Positions 17,184 through 25,272 of a stretch of DNA of 56,168 nt are shown in pieces; position 1 is the first letter of the stretch; each line of letters starts with the position of its first letter. Origin of the DNA: Myxococcales bacterium (GTDB taxonomy: Bacteria > Myxococcota_A > Polyangia > Fen-1088); contig PLNW01000079.1 of assembly GCA_003142855.1 (NCBI GenBank), positions 1 through 56,168 on the forward strand, written 5' to 3'. Both the position numbers and the translations under genes were made by a program. The notes beneath the pieces are model-generated. The model searched no databases. It was not told the origin of the DNA and saw only the letters and a list, made by a program, of their open reading frames with translations.

Positions 17184-17657
17184 ATGCAACGTCAAAGTGG
17201 GCTACGCGCGGTGGCGGTGTACGAGGCGGCCAAGGGAATTCTTGTCCTGGCGGTGGGCCTGGGTTTGCTGCGGCTCATTCATCACGATGTGCAGCAGATT
17301 GCCGAGCACATCGTGAAGCACTTGCATCTCAATCTGGCAGCGCACTTCCCGAGAGTCTTTCTCGCCGTCGCGTCGAAAATCGATGATGCTCGCCTGTGGG
17401 CCTTGGCCGCTGGCGCCGCCGCCTATTCTGGGCTGCGTTTACTTGAGGCCGCGGGTCTGTGGAAAGGCCGGCGTTGGGCTGAATGGTTGGGCGCGCTCAG
17501 CGGAGGAATCTACGTTCCGGTGGAGATCTACGAAGCCGCGCAGAAGGCCACGGCAACGCGATTGGTGCTGCTGATCTTCAACGTCGCAATGGTCGCGTAT
17601 CTGCTATGGGATCTGTGGCAACAGCGCAAGTCACGTCCGGCGCTGGCCAAGAAATAG
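17184..17657 (+). CDS. DUF2127 family membrane protein
   Basis: 157 residues with about four hydrophobic helices (AVYEAAKGILVLAVGLGLL; LWALAAGAAAYSGLRLLEA; a GALSGGIYVPVEIYE loop; LVLLIFNVAMVAYLLWDLW). The start AVYEAAKGIL and the motif YVPVEIYE are typical of DUF2127. The role is unknown. Starts three bases after the TolC-family stop, so it is probably co-transcribed with the exporter, and ends convergent to the fucosidase gene three bases away. Confidence 0.8.
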   Translation: MQRQSGLRAVAVYEAAKGILVLAVGLGLLRLIHHDVQQIAEHIVKHLHLNLAAHFPRVFLAVASKIDDARLWALAAGAAAYSGLRLLEAAGLWKGRRWAEWLGALSGGIYVPVEIYEAAQKATATRLVLLIFNVAMVAYLLWDLWQQRKSRPALAKK

Positions 17658-17660
17658 GGC

Positions 17661-19979
17661 TCAGTGGGCCGCCGCTGCTTTGGCCAGATTCGCCGGTCCA
17701 ATTTTGAAGCCGACCGCGGTTTGGAAGGGCATGGCCGCTGGGCAGGTGATAGTGAGCCCGGTCGCGGTCTGGGTCCAGACCAGGGTGGCGCTGCTGCCCA
17801 GCAGAGACACCGACTGGATGCGGCCCGAAAGCGCGGTCTGGTTGGTGCCCAGCGATGTGATGGTGATCTTGGCGCCAGCCGCCGGCACCTTCATGCAAAA
17901 GGCGTAGAGGAAGCCGTCCTGCCCGACGGTGAAGCGGAAGTCTGCGGTACTGAACGTGGCACTGGCCTGCGTGCTGCTTAGCTTGCCAGTGGGTTGCGTG
18001 TTCGTGCCCTCGCCATATTTGATCCACGCGCTGCTGCCGTAGATGCCGGCGCTGTTGATGTTCATCCAATCGCCAATGGCTTTGAGCTGGGTGACACTGC
18101 CAGGATCCAATGATCCATCGGGCTTGAGCGCAATGCAGATGGCGGCCGCCCCGTCGCGCGATACGCATTCCAGCAGGTAGCGAATCACCATGCCGGGGTC
18201 GTAACTGAAGCCGGTGTCGTAGAACCAGTCGCCGACTGGCACTTCGCCAATCCACGGCTGGTCGGTTTTGACGGCGGCGGGATAATTGTTCTCAAAGGTG
18301 GTGACGATGCCCTTGTTGGGACCGTGGAATTTGACTATGCCGAAGGTGTCGAGGGAAGCGCGTCGCTCCAGCGTGCGATTGAAGTAGTGCGCGAGAACGC
18401 GCTGAATCCCGTCAGCCTTGTAGCCGGTGCCGCTCTTCAATCCCGAAAACGGCTGCGTGGAATCGCCGTCGGTGTAAATGAAGTCAGGGTCGTAGTTCTC
18501 GATCACATCTATAATGCGCAGTGCCCACCAGGTCACGTACCAGTGGGCGTAGTCCAGGTGATTGCTGAAGATGCCCTGGGGAATGGTGGTGTTCATGCTG
18601 TCGATGCCGTTGCAAACACCGTCGTATTCGCGCAGGTTGATCCCGTAGAGCATGCGGGGGTCGAGGCCTTGCCACCACTGGCCGACATCGGTGGTCAGTA
18701 GTGAAATCTGCTCGGCATCGTAGGGTACGCCGAGCTTACCCTGGTTGTTGGTAACGTCGGCGCGAAAGGCGCTCTGGTACCACCACCAGCTATATTCGTG
18801 ATGGAAGGTGACACCATAGCGCATGCCCTGGGCGCGAACCGCGGCCCTCCACTCGCTCAGCAGATCGCGATGCGGGCTGAGGTTGACCGAGTTCCATAAC
18901 TGGTAGCGGGAGTTCCAGTTGTCGTACTCGTCGTGGTGCACGCCTTGAACCAGAAGAAACCGCACGCCGGCATCGTGATAGGTCTTGGTCAGCGCCGCTG
19001 GATCCAGGGCTGAAGGATTCCAATTCTGCAGGATATCTTTGTAGCCGGCCACCGACGGATGCCCGAAGTCACGGATGTGATTGTCGTAGGCGGGGCTGCC
19101 CCAGGTCTCGTTTTCTATGTACATCTTTCGCGCGTACCAGTCGCCGCTTTGTCCGGCGGCCTGGGGACCAAAGTGCACCCAGATGCCGAACTTGGCCTGG
19201 CGTAGCCAGGCAATGTCGTTGCTCGGGTAGTTTGCCGCCAGCGAGTCCCAGGTCGGCTGGAAAGTTCCAGTCTCGATGGGGAAATCCATCTTCACTTCGG
19301 CGAAGCTGGCTGGATCGCCGAGGGCGACAGAGCCGCACGTCTTGGGAGCCGGGATGGTGGGAACAGGGGCAAGCGCAGGCAGGGCGAAGCCGGTTGCGCT
19401 CGCACCGCCCGAGGCGCCTCCGCTGGCTGATGTCGTGCTGGTCGTGCCGCCACTCTTCGTCGCACCGCCGTTGGCAGCGGTACCGCCGCTTGCGGTCCCG
19501 CCGCCCGTCTTTGCGGTGCCGCCACTCTTCGTCGTACCGCCGCTCGCCGTGGTGCCGCTGCTTCCCATCGCGCCGCCGCTTGCGATCATGCCGGCGCTGC
19601 CAGTGGTACCGCCGCTCGCTGTGGCGTCGCTGCTCGTGGTGGCGCCGCTGCCTGCGCCCGTGCCGCCGTTGCTCGTCGTACCGCCGCTTCCGATGGTGCC
19701 GCCGTTTGCGGTCGCGCCGCTGCTTGCGATCACGCCGCCGGCCTCGGTCGTACCCCCGCTCGCCGTCGCCCCGCCACTTCCGGCTGCGCTGCTGCTTGTC
19801 CCCGCGATCGGATTCGGGCCGTCAGCGGGCACCGCTCCCCCAGTGTCCATGACCCTGCCAGCCGTGCCTCCCGCCGCGGCCCCGCCGCTCGTACAAGCCA
19901 CCATCGTTAGTGCGAGCAGCGGAAAGAGGCAACCCAACGTCCTCGGCGGGAAGACGCGGGTTGTTGATACATCTTCCAT
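17661..19979 (-). CDS. Secreted GH29 alpha-L-fucosidase-like lipoprotein with long linker
   Basis: 772 residues. Signal peptide with lipobox (PLLALTMVAC, Cys29) then about 165 residues of Gly/Ser/Thr/Ala linker. The catalytic domain (about 215-640) has WLRQAKFGIWVHFGPQA, GVRFLLVQGVHHDEYDNW, RYGVTFHHEYSWWW and NYDPDFIYTDGD. These match the GH29 order of an N-terminal FG.FxHwG-type motif, the H-H-D segment and the nucleophile Asp in a [FY]xDG[DG] motif. GH29 enzymes release alpha-linked L-fucose by retention. A C-terminal beta domain (about 690-772) ends the protein. An acid/base residue could not be assigned by eye. The lipobox and linker suggest display on the cell surface. Confidence 0.75.
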   Translation of the reverse strand: MEDVSTTRVFPPRTLGCLFPLLALTMVACTSGGAAAGGTAGRVMDTGGAVPADGPNPIAGTSSSAAGSGGATASGGTTEAGGVIASSGATANGGTIGSGGTTSNGGTGAGSGATTSSDATASGGTTGSAGMIASGGAMGSSGTTASGGTTKSGGTAKTGGGTASGGTAANGGATKSGGTTSTTSASGGASGGASATGFALPALAPVPTIPAPKTCGSVALGDPASFAEVKMDFPIETGTFQPTWDSLAANYPSNDIAWLRQAKFGIWVHFGPQAAGQSGDWYARKMYIENETWGSPAYDNHIRDFGHPSVAGYKDILQNWNPSALDPAALTKTYHDAGVRFLLVQGVHHDEYDNWNSRYQLWNSVNLSPHRDLLSEWRAAVRAQGMRYGVTFHHEYSWWWYQSAFRADVTNNQGKLGVPYDAEQISLLTTDVGQWWQGLDPRMLYGINLREYDGVCNGIDSMNTTIPQGIFSNHLDYAHWYVTWWALRIIDVIENYDPDFIYTDGDSTQPFSGLKSGTGYKADGIQRVLAHYFNRTLERRASLDTFGIVKFHGPNKGIVTTFENNYPAAVKTDQPWIGEVPVGDWFYDTGFSYDPGMVIRYLLECVSRDGAAAICIALKPDGSLDPGSVTQLKAIGDWMNINSAGIYGSSAWIKYGEGTNTQPTGKLSSTQASATFSTADFRFTVGQDGFLYAFCMKVPAAGAKITITSLGTNQTALSGRIQSVSLLGSSATLVWTQTATGLTITCPAAMPFQTAVGFKIGPANLAKAAAAH
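19394..19889 (-). repeat. Low-complexity Gly/Ser/Thr-coding tract
   Basis: This tract encodes the linker of the fucosidase-like lipoprotein, built from irregular SGGTT, SGGAT and NGGT units of 4-8 residues. It keeps the antisense strand open as well, which explains long spurious frames there. Such linkers evolve by slippage and recombination and probably hold the enzyme away from the membrane. Confidence 0.75.
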
Positions 19980-20028
19980 CTCCAGGCCATAGTACCACTA
20001 CGCTCCCAACGCCGCAGACCCACGCGCC

Positions 20029-20796
20029 ATGAATCGTGCCCGCGCCCAACTCGACGAGATCTTGCACCGCCTCTTCATTGACGCGCCTGCGACTAGTCTG
20101 CGCGACGAAGATCGGCGCAAGTCAGACGAAATGGCAGGGTTGCTGGTCGAGGTGGAGAGGGCGGTAGCCCGTCGGCCGACCAAGACCGAGCTGGTCCTGG
20201 TGGATGCGGCGGCAGGCAAGGCCTATGTGGGCCTCCTCGCCGCGGAGCTGATCCTGGCGCCGCGTGGCCAGCCGGCGCGCGTGCGCGTGATCGAGCGCGA
20301 GCCAGCGCGCGTGGCCGCGTGTCGCGACGCCATCGCGCGACTACGAGCGCCTGGCGTGGCCGTCGAAGTGGTAACGGCGAAAGTCGAGGATGCGGCGGCC
20401 TGGCCCACAGAGCCCGATCTCGTGGTCGCGCTGCACGCCTGCGGTCCGGCTTCTGACGTGATCATTGACCAGACGCTGGCTGCGCAGGCGCGCACGTTGT
20501 TGCTGGTTCCCTGCTGCACATCGAAAGACGTGGCGGCCGCTACCCTGGCGCAGCAGCGCGCGGAGCAATTGGGCCTGCCTCGCCACGCCGAGGTGCGACG
20601 CCGCTTCATCCAGTCGATTGTGGATGCCGAGCGCACCCTGCGCCTGGAGGCCGCGGGTTGGCAGACCACCGTGGTCAACTTCGTGGCGCCCACCGTGACC
20701 CCGCACAATCTCCTTTGGCGTGCCGAGCGCGTGGGCGAGCCGGGCCGCATGGCCGAAGCCGCGGAGCGATTGGCGCGGTTGCGAGGTGCGGGTTGA
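20029..20796 (+). CDS. SAM-dependent methyltransferase-like protein (Methyltransf_32 type)
   Basis: 255 residues. An N-terminal helix region (residues 1-50, with ATSLRDEDRRKSDEMAGLL) precedes a Rossmann domain: LVLVDAAAGKAYVGLLAAEL (motif I), VRVIEREPARVAACRDAI (motif II), DLVVALHACGPASDVII (motif IV) and LLLVPCCTSKDV. The LHACG...PCC arrangement is that of METTL25/TRM13/GSTCD-like methyltransferases, here probably acting on RNA or a small molecule; the substrate is unknown. Divergent from the fucosidase, and the first of two plus-strand genes, the second starting 82 bases later. Confidence 0.72.
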   Translation: MNRARAQLDEILHRLFIDAPATSLRDEDRRKSDEMAGLLVEVERAVARRPTKTELVLVDAAAGKAYVGLLAAELILAPRGQPARVRVIEREPARVAACRDAIARLRAPGVAVEVVTAKVEDAAAWPTEPDLVVALHACGPASDVIIDQTLAAQARTLLLVPCCTSKDVAAATLAQQRAEQLGLPRHAEVRRRFIQSIVDAERTLRLEAAGWQTTVVNFVAPTVTPHNLLWRAERVGEPGRMAEAAERLARLRGAG

Positions 20797-20878
20797 CCCA
20801 GCGCCGCCCAGCGACGGCACAGACGATGCTATCCAAGCGGGTCGGTCAATGGCAAGCTGGTCAATCGGGAGAGTTCGC

Positions 20879-23416
20879 ATGCAACGAATGTGCGCGCTTG
20901 CAGCCTTGCTTGGATTCGCTGGCGCCGAAGTGGCGGCGTGCAGCTCGGGCCACTCACGCGTGGGCAGTCCCAGCGATGCAGCAATCGCTGCCGACGCTCC
21001 GGAGGCAGACGAGAGCCCGGCAACCAGTTGCTCGCAGCCCCTGTGCGAGCCGACCCCGCCCAGTACGCTGTTGCCTGCGGGCACCACCAGCCTGCCTTTC
21101 GCCGTGACCAGCGATCAGCCCAGCAACTGCGCCTGGTCCTTCAGCGCGACGGCCAGCTATGTTGACATGACCCCGTTTTCGTCCGGGCAAGGCACGACAT
21201 CACACCAGACCACGTTCACCGGCCTCGACCCCAGCACAATGGTGGTAAATCACATTGCCGTTCGCTGCGACGCAGGCGCGAACTACGCCCTAGATCTCAA
21301 GTACCGATCCCTGCCCAACGCCAACCCGAACTTCCCGCGCAAGGGCAATCTGTGGGGCTCGTGGCAAGTGGTCGAGCAGGGCCTGCCGCACGCCGCGCGC
21401 ATTGATCTCTACAACGGGGCCGGTTTCACCCCGCAGGAGATCCAGACCCTGCGCACGCTCAATCCCAACATTCTCATCACGCGCTCGATCAACACTGTCG
21501 AGCGCGACACCTCCAGCCAGGCCGGCGTGCCCGACGCCTACTGGCTGCACGACACCACCGGCAAGAAGATCGAAGTGTGGCCCGGCGCCTGGCGCCTGAA
21601 TCTGACCAAGCCTGAAGTGGCCGCCATGCAGGCCCAGTACGCCTACCAGCAACTGGTCGACGCCGATTTTGCGGTTGATGGCTGTTTTTTCGACAACTTC
21701 TTCACCAGCCAGTCGTGGGTGAAGCAGGACATCTACGGCAACGCGGTTTCGGTCGACGCCAATGATGACGGTCTGCCCGACGATCCGACGTGGCTGGACG
21801 CTGCCTGGAAAAAGGGCGTGTACGACGAGCTGCGCGCCTTTCGCAAGTGGATGCCCTGGGCCATCGTGACCGGGCACCTGCCCCGACCGCCCGATGCCGA
21901 GCTGGGCCAGATCTTCAACGGCGACAGCTTCGGCTTCATCGTGCCCGAGGTGCGCGAGGGCCTGAACCCGTTCGCCGATTTCTGGGGCATGTACCAACCT
22001 TGGTACACCCTGGGACAGAAGCCCGTGGTCACCATGATCGAGGCCGCGCCGCCCATGCAGATCGGCTACGGCTACGGCTACGACCCACTGAATACCATCC
22101 CGGCCTCGACGCTGGAATTTGCGCGTGGCGACTGGCCCAACATGCGCTTCGGGCTGGGCGTGACCCTGATGAACGACGGCTACTTCGCCTATGAGTACGG
22201 TGACACCTACCACGGCAACGATTGGTGGTACGACGAGCTGGACTTCGACTTGGGCCAGCCCTGCGGCGCTGCCCAGCGCGTGGCCTTGCCCGGCACGGTT
22301 GCCAGCGACCATGTCAGCGATGGCGGCTTCGAGAACGCGGCGCTGGCGCCGTGGACGACCTGGGTCAACACCGACGTGGGCGCCGCCGCCACCTTCCAGC
22401 TGGAATCCAGCGACGTGGCCGACGGCCAGCAGGCCCTGCGCGCCGATGTCAGCAACGCAGGCCAAGGCGTGGACTGGCACATCGCTGTCCAGCACCGCGA
22501 CATCTCAATCGTTCAAGGGCAGAGCTACGACGTAATGTTCATGGCCAAGGGGTCGGCCAGCCAACCGATTTCCATCGGTCTGCAGAAGCAGGTGGCCAAC
22601 TGGGACAACTACGGTCTGTGGCAACAGGTGACGCTGACGCCGCAGTGGACGAAGGTTCAGCTCACCTTCGAGGCCAGCGTCACCGCGGTCGACGGCGAGT
22701 TGGGATTCTCCATCGGAGTCGTCGTGGGGACCGTGTGGCTGGACGGCGTCCAGATCACGGAGCACCCGGCCGATGTGTTCACGCGGGCATTCACAAATGG
22801 CCTGGCCGTCTTGAACGGCACGCATGATCGGCAGACCGTCAGTGTGGGCAGCGATCTCGCGCGTCTTTCCGGCGCACAAGCCCCGCGCACCTTCCTGATT
22901 GTCGACGATTCCAGTGCCGCATTCAGCACCACCGGCCCCTGGCAAAGCTGTGACTACGACAGCGGGGACTGGACCGCCACCGGTCCCTTCTTCCACAACT
23001 GGCGGCCCGGCTGTCACGAACTGACGAGCGGCACGGGCGACGCCACCTGGGCTCTCGACATCCGCGCTGACGACACCTACAGCATTGACGCCTGGTGGGC
23101 CGCAGCGCCCGGGCAGGCGGGCTGGACCAAGCAGGCCGTGTTCGAAGTGATGGTGGGCAGTACCGTGCTGGCCACCGCCACGCTTGACCAGAGCGCGACC
23201 GGCGACCAGTGGCACCGCGTGGCCAGCGTGGCCTTGCGCGCCGCCGACCAGACCGTGGTGCGCGTACGCAACGCCGGCGCGGGAACGCTGATGGCCGACG
23301 CGCTCCTGCTGCAATCAACCGCGCGTTACAACGACGGCTCGGCCGCGTCCAGCGTCGATCTGGATGCGATGGACGCCATCGTGTTGCGCCGGACCGGTGC
23401 CGCCGGATGTCCGTAG
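20879..23416 (+). CDS. Secreted multidomain lipoprotein: GHL15-like glycosidase, CBM4_9-like, golvesin-like
   Basis: 845 residues from the ATG at 20879, chosen because GGGAGAG lies five bases upstream and the start gives a lipobox (AGAEVAAC, Cys21). Longer in-frame starts run back into the methyltransferase gene. Residues about 155-465 resemble hypothetical glycosyl hydrolase family GHL15: NILITRSINTVERD, FAVDGCFFDNFF (acidic residues at a strand end), AIVTGHLPR and GDSFGFIVPEVREG. About 478-631 is a CBM4_9-like jelly roll (VSDGGFENAALAPWTTW ... GTVWLDGVQI). About 671-818 looks like a golvesin/Xly CBD-like domain (FLIVDDSSAAFSTTGPW ... VVRVRNAG). It probably acts on an extracellular polysaccharide; the bond is unknown. 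Confidence 0.68.
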   Translation: MQRMCALAALLGFAGAEVAACSSGHSRVGSPSDAAIAADAPEADESPATSCSQPLCEPTPPSTLLPAGTTSLPFAVTSDQPSNCAWSFSATASYVDMTPFSSGQGTTSHQTTFTGLDPSTMVVNHIAVRCDAGANYALDLKYRSLPNANPNFPRKGNLWGSWQVVEQGLPHAARIDLYNGAGFTPQEIQTLRTLNPNILITRSINTVERDTSSQAGVPDAYWLHDTTGKKIEVWPGAWRLNLTKPEVAAMQAQYAYQQLVDADFAVDGCFFDNFFTSQSWVKQDIYGNAVSVDANDDGLPDDPTWLDAAWKKGVYDELRAFRKWMPWAIVTGHLPRPPDAELGQIFNGDSFGFIVPEVREGLNPFADFWGMYQPWYTLGQKPVVTMIEAAPPMQIGYGYGYDPLNTIPASTLEFARGDWPNMRFGLGVTLMNDGYFAYEYGDTYHGNDWWYDELDFDLGQPCGAAQRVALPGTVASDHVSDGGFENAALAPWTTWVNTDVGAAATFQLESSDVADGQQALRADVSNAGQGVDWHIAVQHRDISIVQGQSYDVMFMAKGSASQPISIGLQKQVANWDNYGLWQQVTLTPQWTKVQLTFEASVTAVDGELGFSIGVVVGTVWLDGVQITEHPADVFTRAFTNGLAVLNGTHDRQTVSVGSDLARLSGAQAPRTFLIVDDSSAAFSTTGPWQSCDYDSGDWTATGPFFHNWRPGCHELTSGTGDATWALDIRADDTYSIDAWWAAAPGQAGWTKQAVFEVMVGSTVLATATLDQSATGDQWHRVASVALRAADQTVVRVRNAGAGTLMADALLLQSTARYNDGSAASSVDLDAMDAIVLRRTGAAGCP

Positions 23417-23427
23417 CCTGAGCTGGG

Positions 23428-23475
23428 CTACAGCCGATCTTCGATCATTTTCTGGAAGGAAGACAGGATGGTCAT
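23428..23475 (-). CDS. Candidate 15-residue peptide with strong ribosome site
   Basis: On the minus strand AGGAGG sits eight bases before an ATG at 23475 that opens a 15-codon frame, MTILSSFQKMIEDRL, ending in TAG at 23428. The hydrophobic residues (I3, L4, F7, M10, I11, L15) fall on one helical face, so the peptide would be amphipathic. The near-perfect ribosome site in a 359-base gap otherwise lacking genes is the only support. No family is recognised. It could be a small membrane-active or signal peptide, a leader peptide, or chance. Confidence 0.3.
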   Translation of the reverse strand: MTILSSFQKMIEDRL

Positions 23476-23492
23476 GGTCGTCACCTCCTGTC
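23462..23492 (-). promoter_or_regulatory. Hairpin enclosing a ribosome site and start codon
   Basis: GACAGGA (23462-23468) pairs with TCCTGTC (23486-23492), and inside it GGT pairs with ACC, giving about ten base pairs with one bulge and a ten-base loop. Read on the minus strand, the AGGAGG ribosome site is in one arm and the ATG of the candidate peptide is in the loop, so pairing could limit translation. Read on the plus strand, it lies 45 bases after the stop of the GHL15-like gene and could instead be a terminator, although no T tract follows. Confidence 0.4.
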
Positions 23493-23775
23493 TGGATCAG
23501 CGCCCCTCCAGTCTGATCGTTCCCCGGTCAACTACGATTGTACGCCTGCTGGACCACTCTCGTCACGAACGACCGCGGATTCGCGAGATTCGTGGACATC
23601 GATTGTTCTCTGATACGCCATTGGCGCGGCGCTCCGGCGCTGACTGTTGGTTGACCTTGACCATTCCATCGGACATCCTCCCGCCCGCTGCGGGCCATGG
23701 ACCATCGTGCCCTGCTGTGCCGAGGTTTCGTTGACGGACCACGGCGGCACTGTAACCAGGACACAAGGACCGAAA
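23493..23775. other. Intergenic region with no supported gene
   Basis: Together with 23417-23492 this is a 359-base gap. Apart from the peptide candidate, it holds a small GCCCG-ctg-CGGGC hairpin near 23688-23700 and an AAGGA ribosome site just before 23776. Open frames on either strand have no recognisable content. Confidence 0.45.
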
Positions 23776-24324
23776 ATGAAGCGCGAGGACTGCATCTGTT
23801 TTAGCGGCGCCGCCACTGGCGCCGAAGCGATGTTCGGAGCCGCGGCGGAACGCTACGGCATCGACGAGGTAAATTTCACCTTCGAGAGGCACAACCCCGC
23901 ACGCCAGCGCGGCCGACGCGTGCTGACCCGGGCCGAATTGCGCCACGGCGATGTCAGCCTCGGCTACCTCAGCAAGCTCATGCACCGCAAGTATCCCGAC
24001 ACCCCCATCTTCCGCAGCATTCTGCAGACCATCTGGCACCAGGTGCAGAACGGGCAAGAGATCTTCGTCGTCGGAAAGATCAATCAGGACGACACCGTGA
24101 CCGGCGGCACGGGCATCGCCGCCGAGTACGCGCGCATGTTCAACAAGCCGGTGTACGTATTCGACCAAGTGCGCTCCGCGTGGTTCCGCTGGAATGGCGA
24201 AGTCTGGGAAGGCGCAGCCGAGCCGATCATTCGCCAGCCCCTGTTCTGTGGAACAGGCACGCGCTTTCTTGAGGCGAATGGGAGTGCCGCCATCGACGCC
24301 CTGTTCGCCCGCAGTTTCGGCTAG
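23776..24324 (+). CDS. Conserved hypothetical protein, SLOG/Rossmann-like
   Basis: 182 residues from the ATG at 23776, which has AAGGA seven bases upstream; the longer frame back to 23647 has no support. It begins with a short beta strand and a small-residue loop (ICFSGAATGAEAMFG), then a strand/helix alternation: YGIDEVNFTFERH, LTRAELRHGDVSLGYLSKLM, SILQTIWHQVQNGQEIFVVG, TVTGGTGIAAEYARMFNKPV, VYVFDQ, and a final FCGTGTRFLEANG. The glycine loops and the GGTG..AE helix resemble nucleotide-binding LOG/DprA-like (SLOG) domains, where such loops hold a phosphate or ADP-ribose ligand. This placement is by eye. It has no conserved operon partner here. Function unknown. Confidence 0.55.
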   Translation: MKREDCICFSGAATGAEAMFGAAAERYGIDEVNFTFERHNPARQRGRRVLTRAELRHGDVSLGYLSKLMHRKYPDTPIFRSILQTIWHQVQNGQEIFVVGKINQDDTVTGGTGIAAEYARMFNKPVYVFDQVRSAWFRWNGEVWEGAAEPIIRQPLFCGTGTRFLEANGSAAIDALFARSFG

Positions 24325-24343
24325 GTATCCAAGATTCGAGGTA

Positions 24344-24372
24344 TTGACACGGACCGACCTCCACGCTCAAAT
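24344..24372 (+). promoter_or_regulatory. Sigma-70-like promoter
   Basis: TTGACA (24344-24349), a 17-base spacer, and TCAAAT (24367-24372; four of six matches to TATAAT). Transcription would begin near 24379, only about 6 bases before the ATG at 24385, which favours the ATG at 24412 as the start of the following gene. Confidence 0.5.
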
Positions 24373-24411
24373 GAGCGACTGACTATGGTTGTTCCCCACG
24401 CTGCCAGGACG

Positions 24412-25005
24412 ATGGCGACTTCGTTGCGGCCCCGGCTGCGCGGGGTGCTAGCAGGAGCACTGGCCTGCGCATTCCTGCTGGCAACCGTCCCAGCCCGTGC
24501 GCAACAGGCGGCTCCGCAAGAGACTCAGGCCTCCAGCATCCCGGCCGAGGCCCAGCCCGCACCTCCCGCGGTTCCCGCGCCCGCGGCGACAGACAAGCCC
24601 GTGGCGGCTGCCGCCCCGGCCGGCGTTGCCCAGACCACGCCGGCCCAGCCGTCGGCGGACTCCCGCGGCGCCGGACTGCGCTTGGGGGGAATCGTGATTG
24701 GCTCCATTGGAGCTGCAGGCATTGTCACCGGGGTGATCTTCAGCCTGACGGCCCGGAGCATCGCCAACCAGGTCACGTCCGACAACGCCCAGCACACCTA
24801 CAGCAGAAGCAAGGACGATCGCGGCCGGCGATACTCGAATCTGCAGTGGATGGGCTACACCCTGGGCGCGGCTTTGCTCGTGGACGGCGGATTTCTCTAC
24901 TACCTCGGCTACCGGGAAGCCCACGCGCCCGCTTCCGATTCCTTGAGCTTCTTGCCCGTGCTGCTGCCGGGCGGAACTGGCGCCGTCATGCAGGGGAGTT
25001 TCTAG
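24412..25005 (+). CDS. Secreted protein with Pro/Ala linker and two-helix C-terminal region (short paralogue)
   Basis: 197 residues from the ATG at 24412 (or 206 from 24385). Signal peptide LRGVLAGALACAFLLATVPARAQQ, then a Pro/Ala/Gln-rich linker to about residue 80. Two hydrophobic segments follow: GLRLGGIVIGSIGAAGIVTG and LQWMGYTLGAALLVDGGFLY, separated by a polar loop. The first is nearly the same as that of the TPR protein at 9212-10183. Unlike that protein it has no TPR units. Followed three bases later by a CKYxP lipoprotein, as in the other copy of the pair. Possibly an envelope scaffold; function unknown. Confidence 0.62.
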   Translation: MATSLRPRLRGVLAGALACAFLLATVPARAQQAAPQETQASSIPAEAQPAPPAVPAPAATDKPVAAAAPAGVAQTTPAQPSADSRGAGLRLGGIVIGSIGAAGIVTGVIFSLTARSIANQVTSDNAQHTYSRSKDDRGRRYSNLQWMGYTLGAALLVDGGFLYYLGYREAHAPASDSLSFLPVLLPGGTGAVMQGSF

Positions 25006-25008
25006 GTC

Positions 25009-25272
25009 ATGGGCCTGAGAAAAGCTTTCTTGCTCGCGTCGGCTTTGTTGCTGCCTGGTGTTTCCGCCTGCAAGTACAACCCCACGGTCGACCCGAGCAC
25101 CCTCGTCTGTCACGACGACAATGGCTGTCCGTTGGGCTACCGCTGTGTGCTTGGCACTGGCCAACAACCCGGCATTTGCTGCGCGCCGGATGCGGGCGGC
25201 GCCTGTTCCGTGTCTCCTGATGGGGCAAGCGATTCGGAAGATTCCGAATCTAGCGAAACAGCGTCAGACTAG
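25009..25272 (+). CDS. Small Cys-rich lipoprotein (CKYxP family, short form)
   Basis: 87 residues. Signal peptide with lipobox-like end (LLASALLLPGVSAC, Cys21) and mature start CKYNP, then NGCPLGYRCVLG and GICC, and an acidic Ser/Asp/Glu-rich tail. The mature start and the CP.GY.C motif match the long form at 8271-9212, but the CCAN repeats and Ser/Thr tail are absent. It starts three bases after the stop of its TM-protein partner and is clearly co-transcribed with it. Function unknown; extracytoplasmic with two likely disulfides. Confidence 0.62.
   Translation: MGLRKAFLLASALLLPGVSACKYNPTVDPSTLVCHDDNGCPLGYRCVLGTGQQPGICCAPDAGGACSVSPDGASDSEDSESSETASD

Noticed and set aside
17661..19979. Reading the plus strand (19276-19992) as a Pro/Ala/Val-rich protein gene
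   Set aside because: Antisense of the Gly/Ser/Thr linker of the fucosidase-like protein; no ribosome site or domain.
20720..20878. Longer N-terminus for the GHL15-like lipoprotein, overlapping the methyltransferase gene
   Set aside because: The ATG at 20879 has a good ribosome site and gives a lipobox signal peptide; the upstream extension would bury it.
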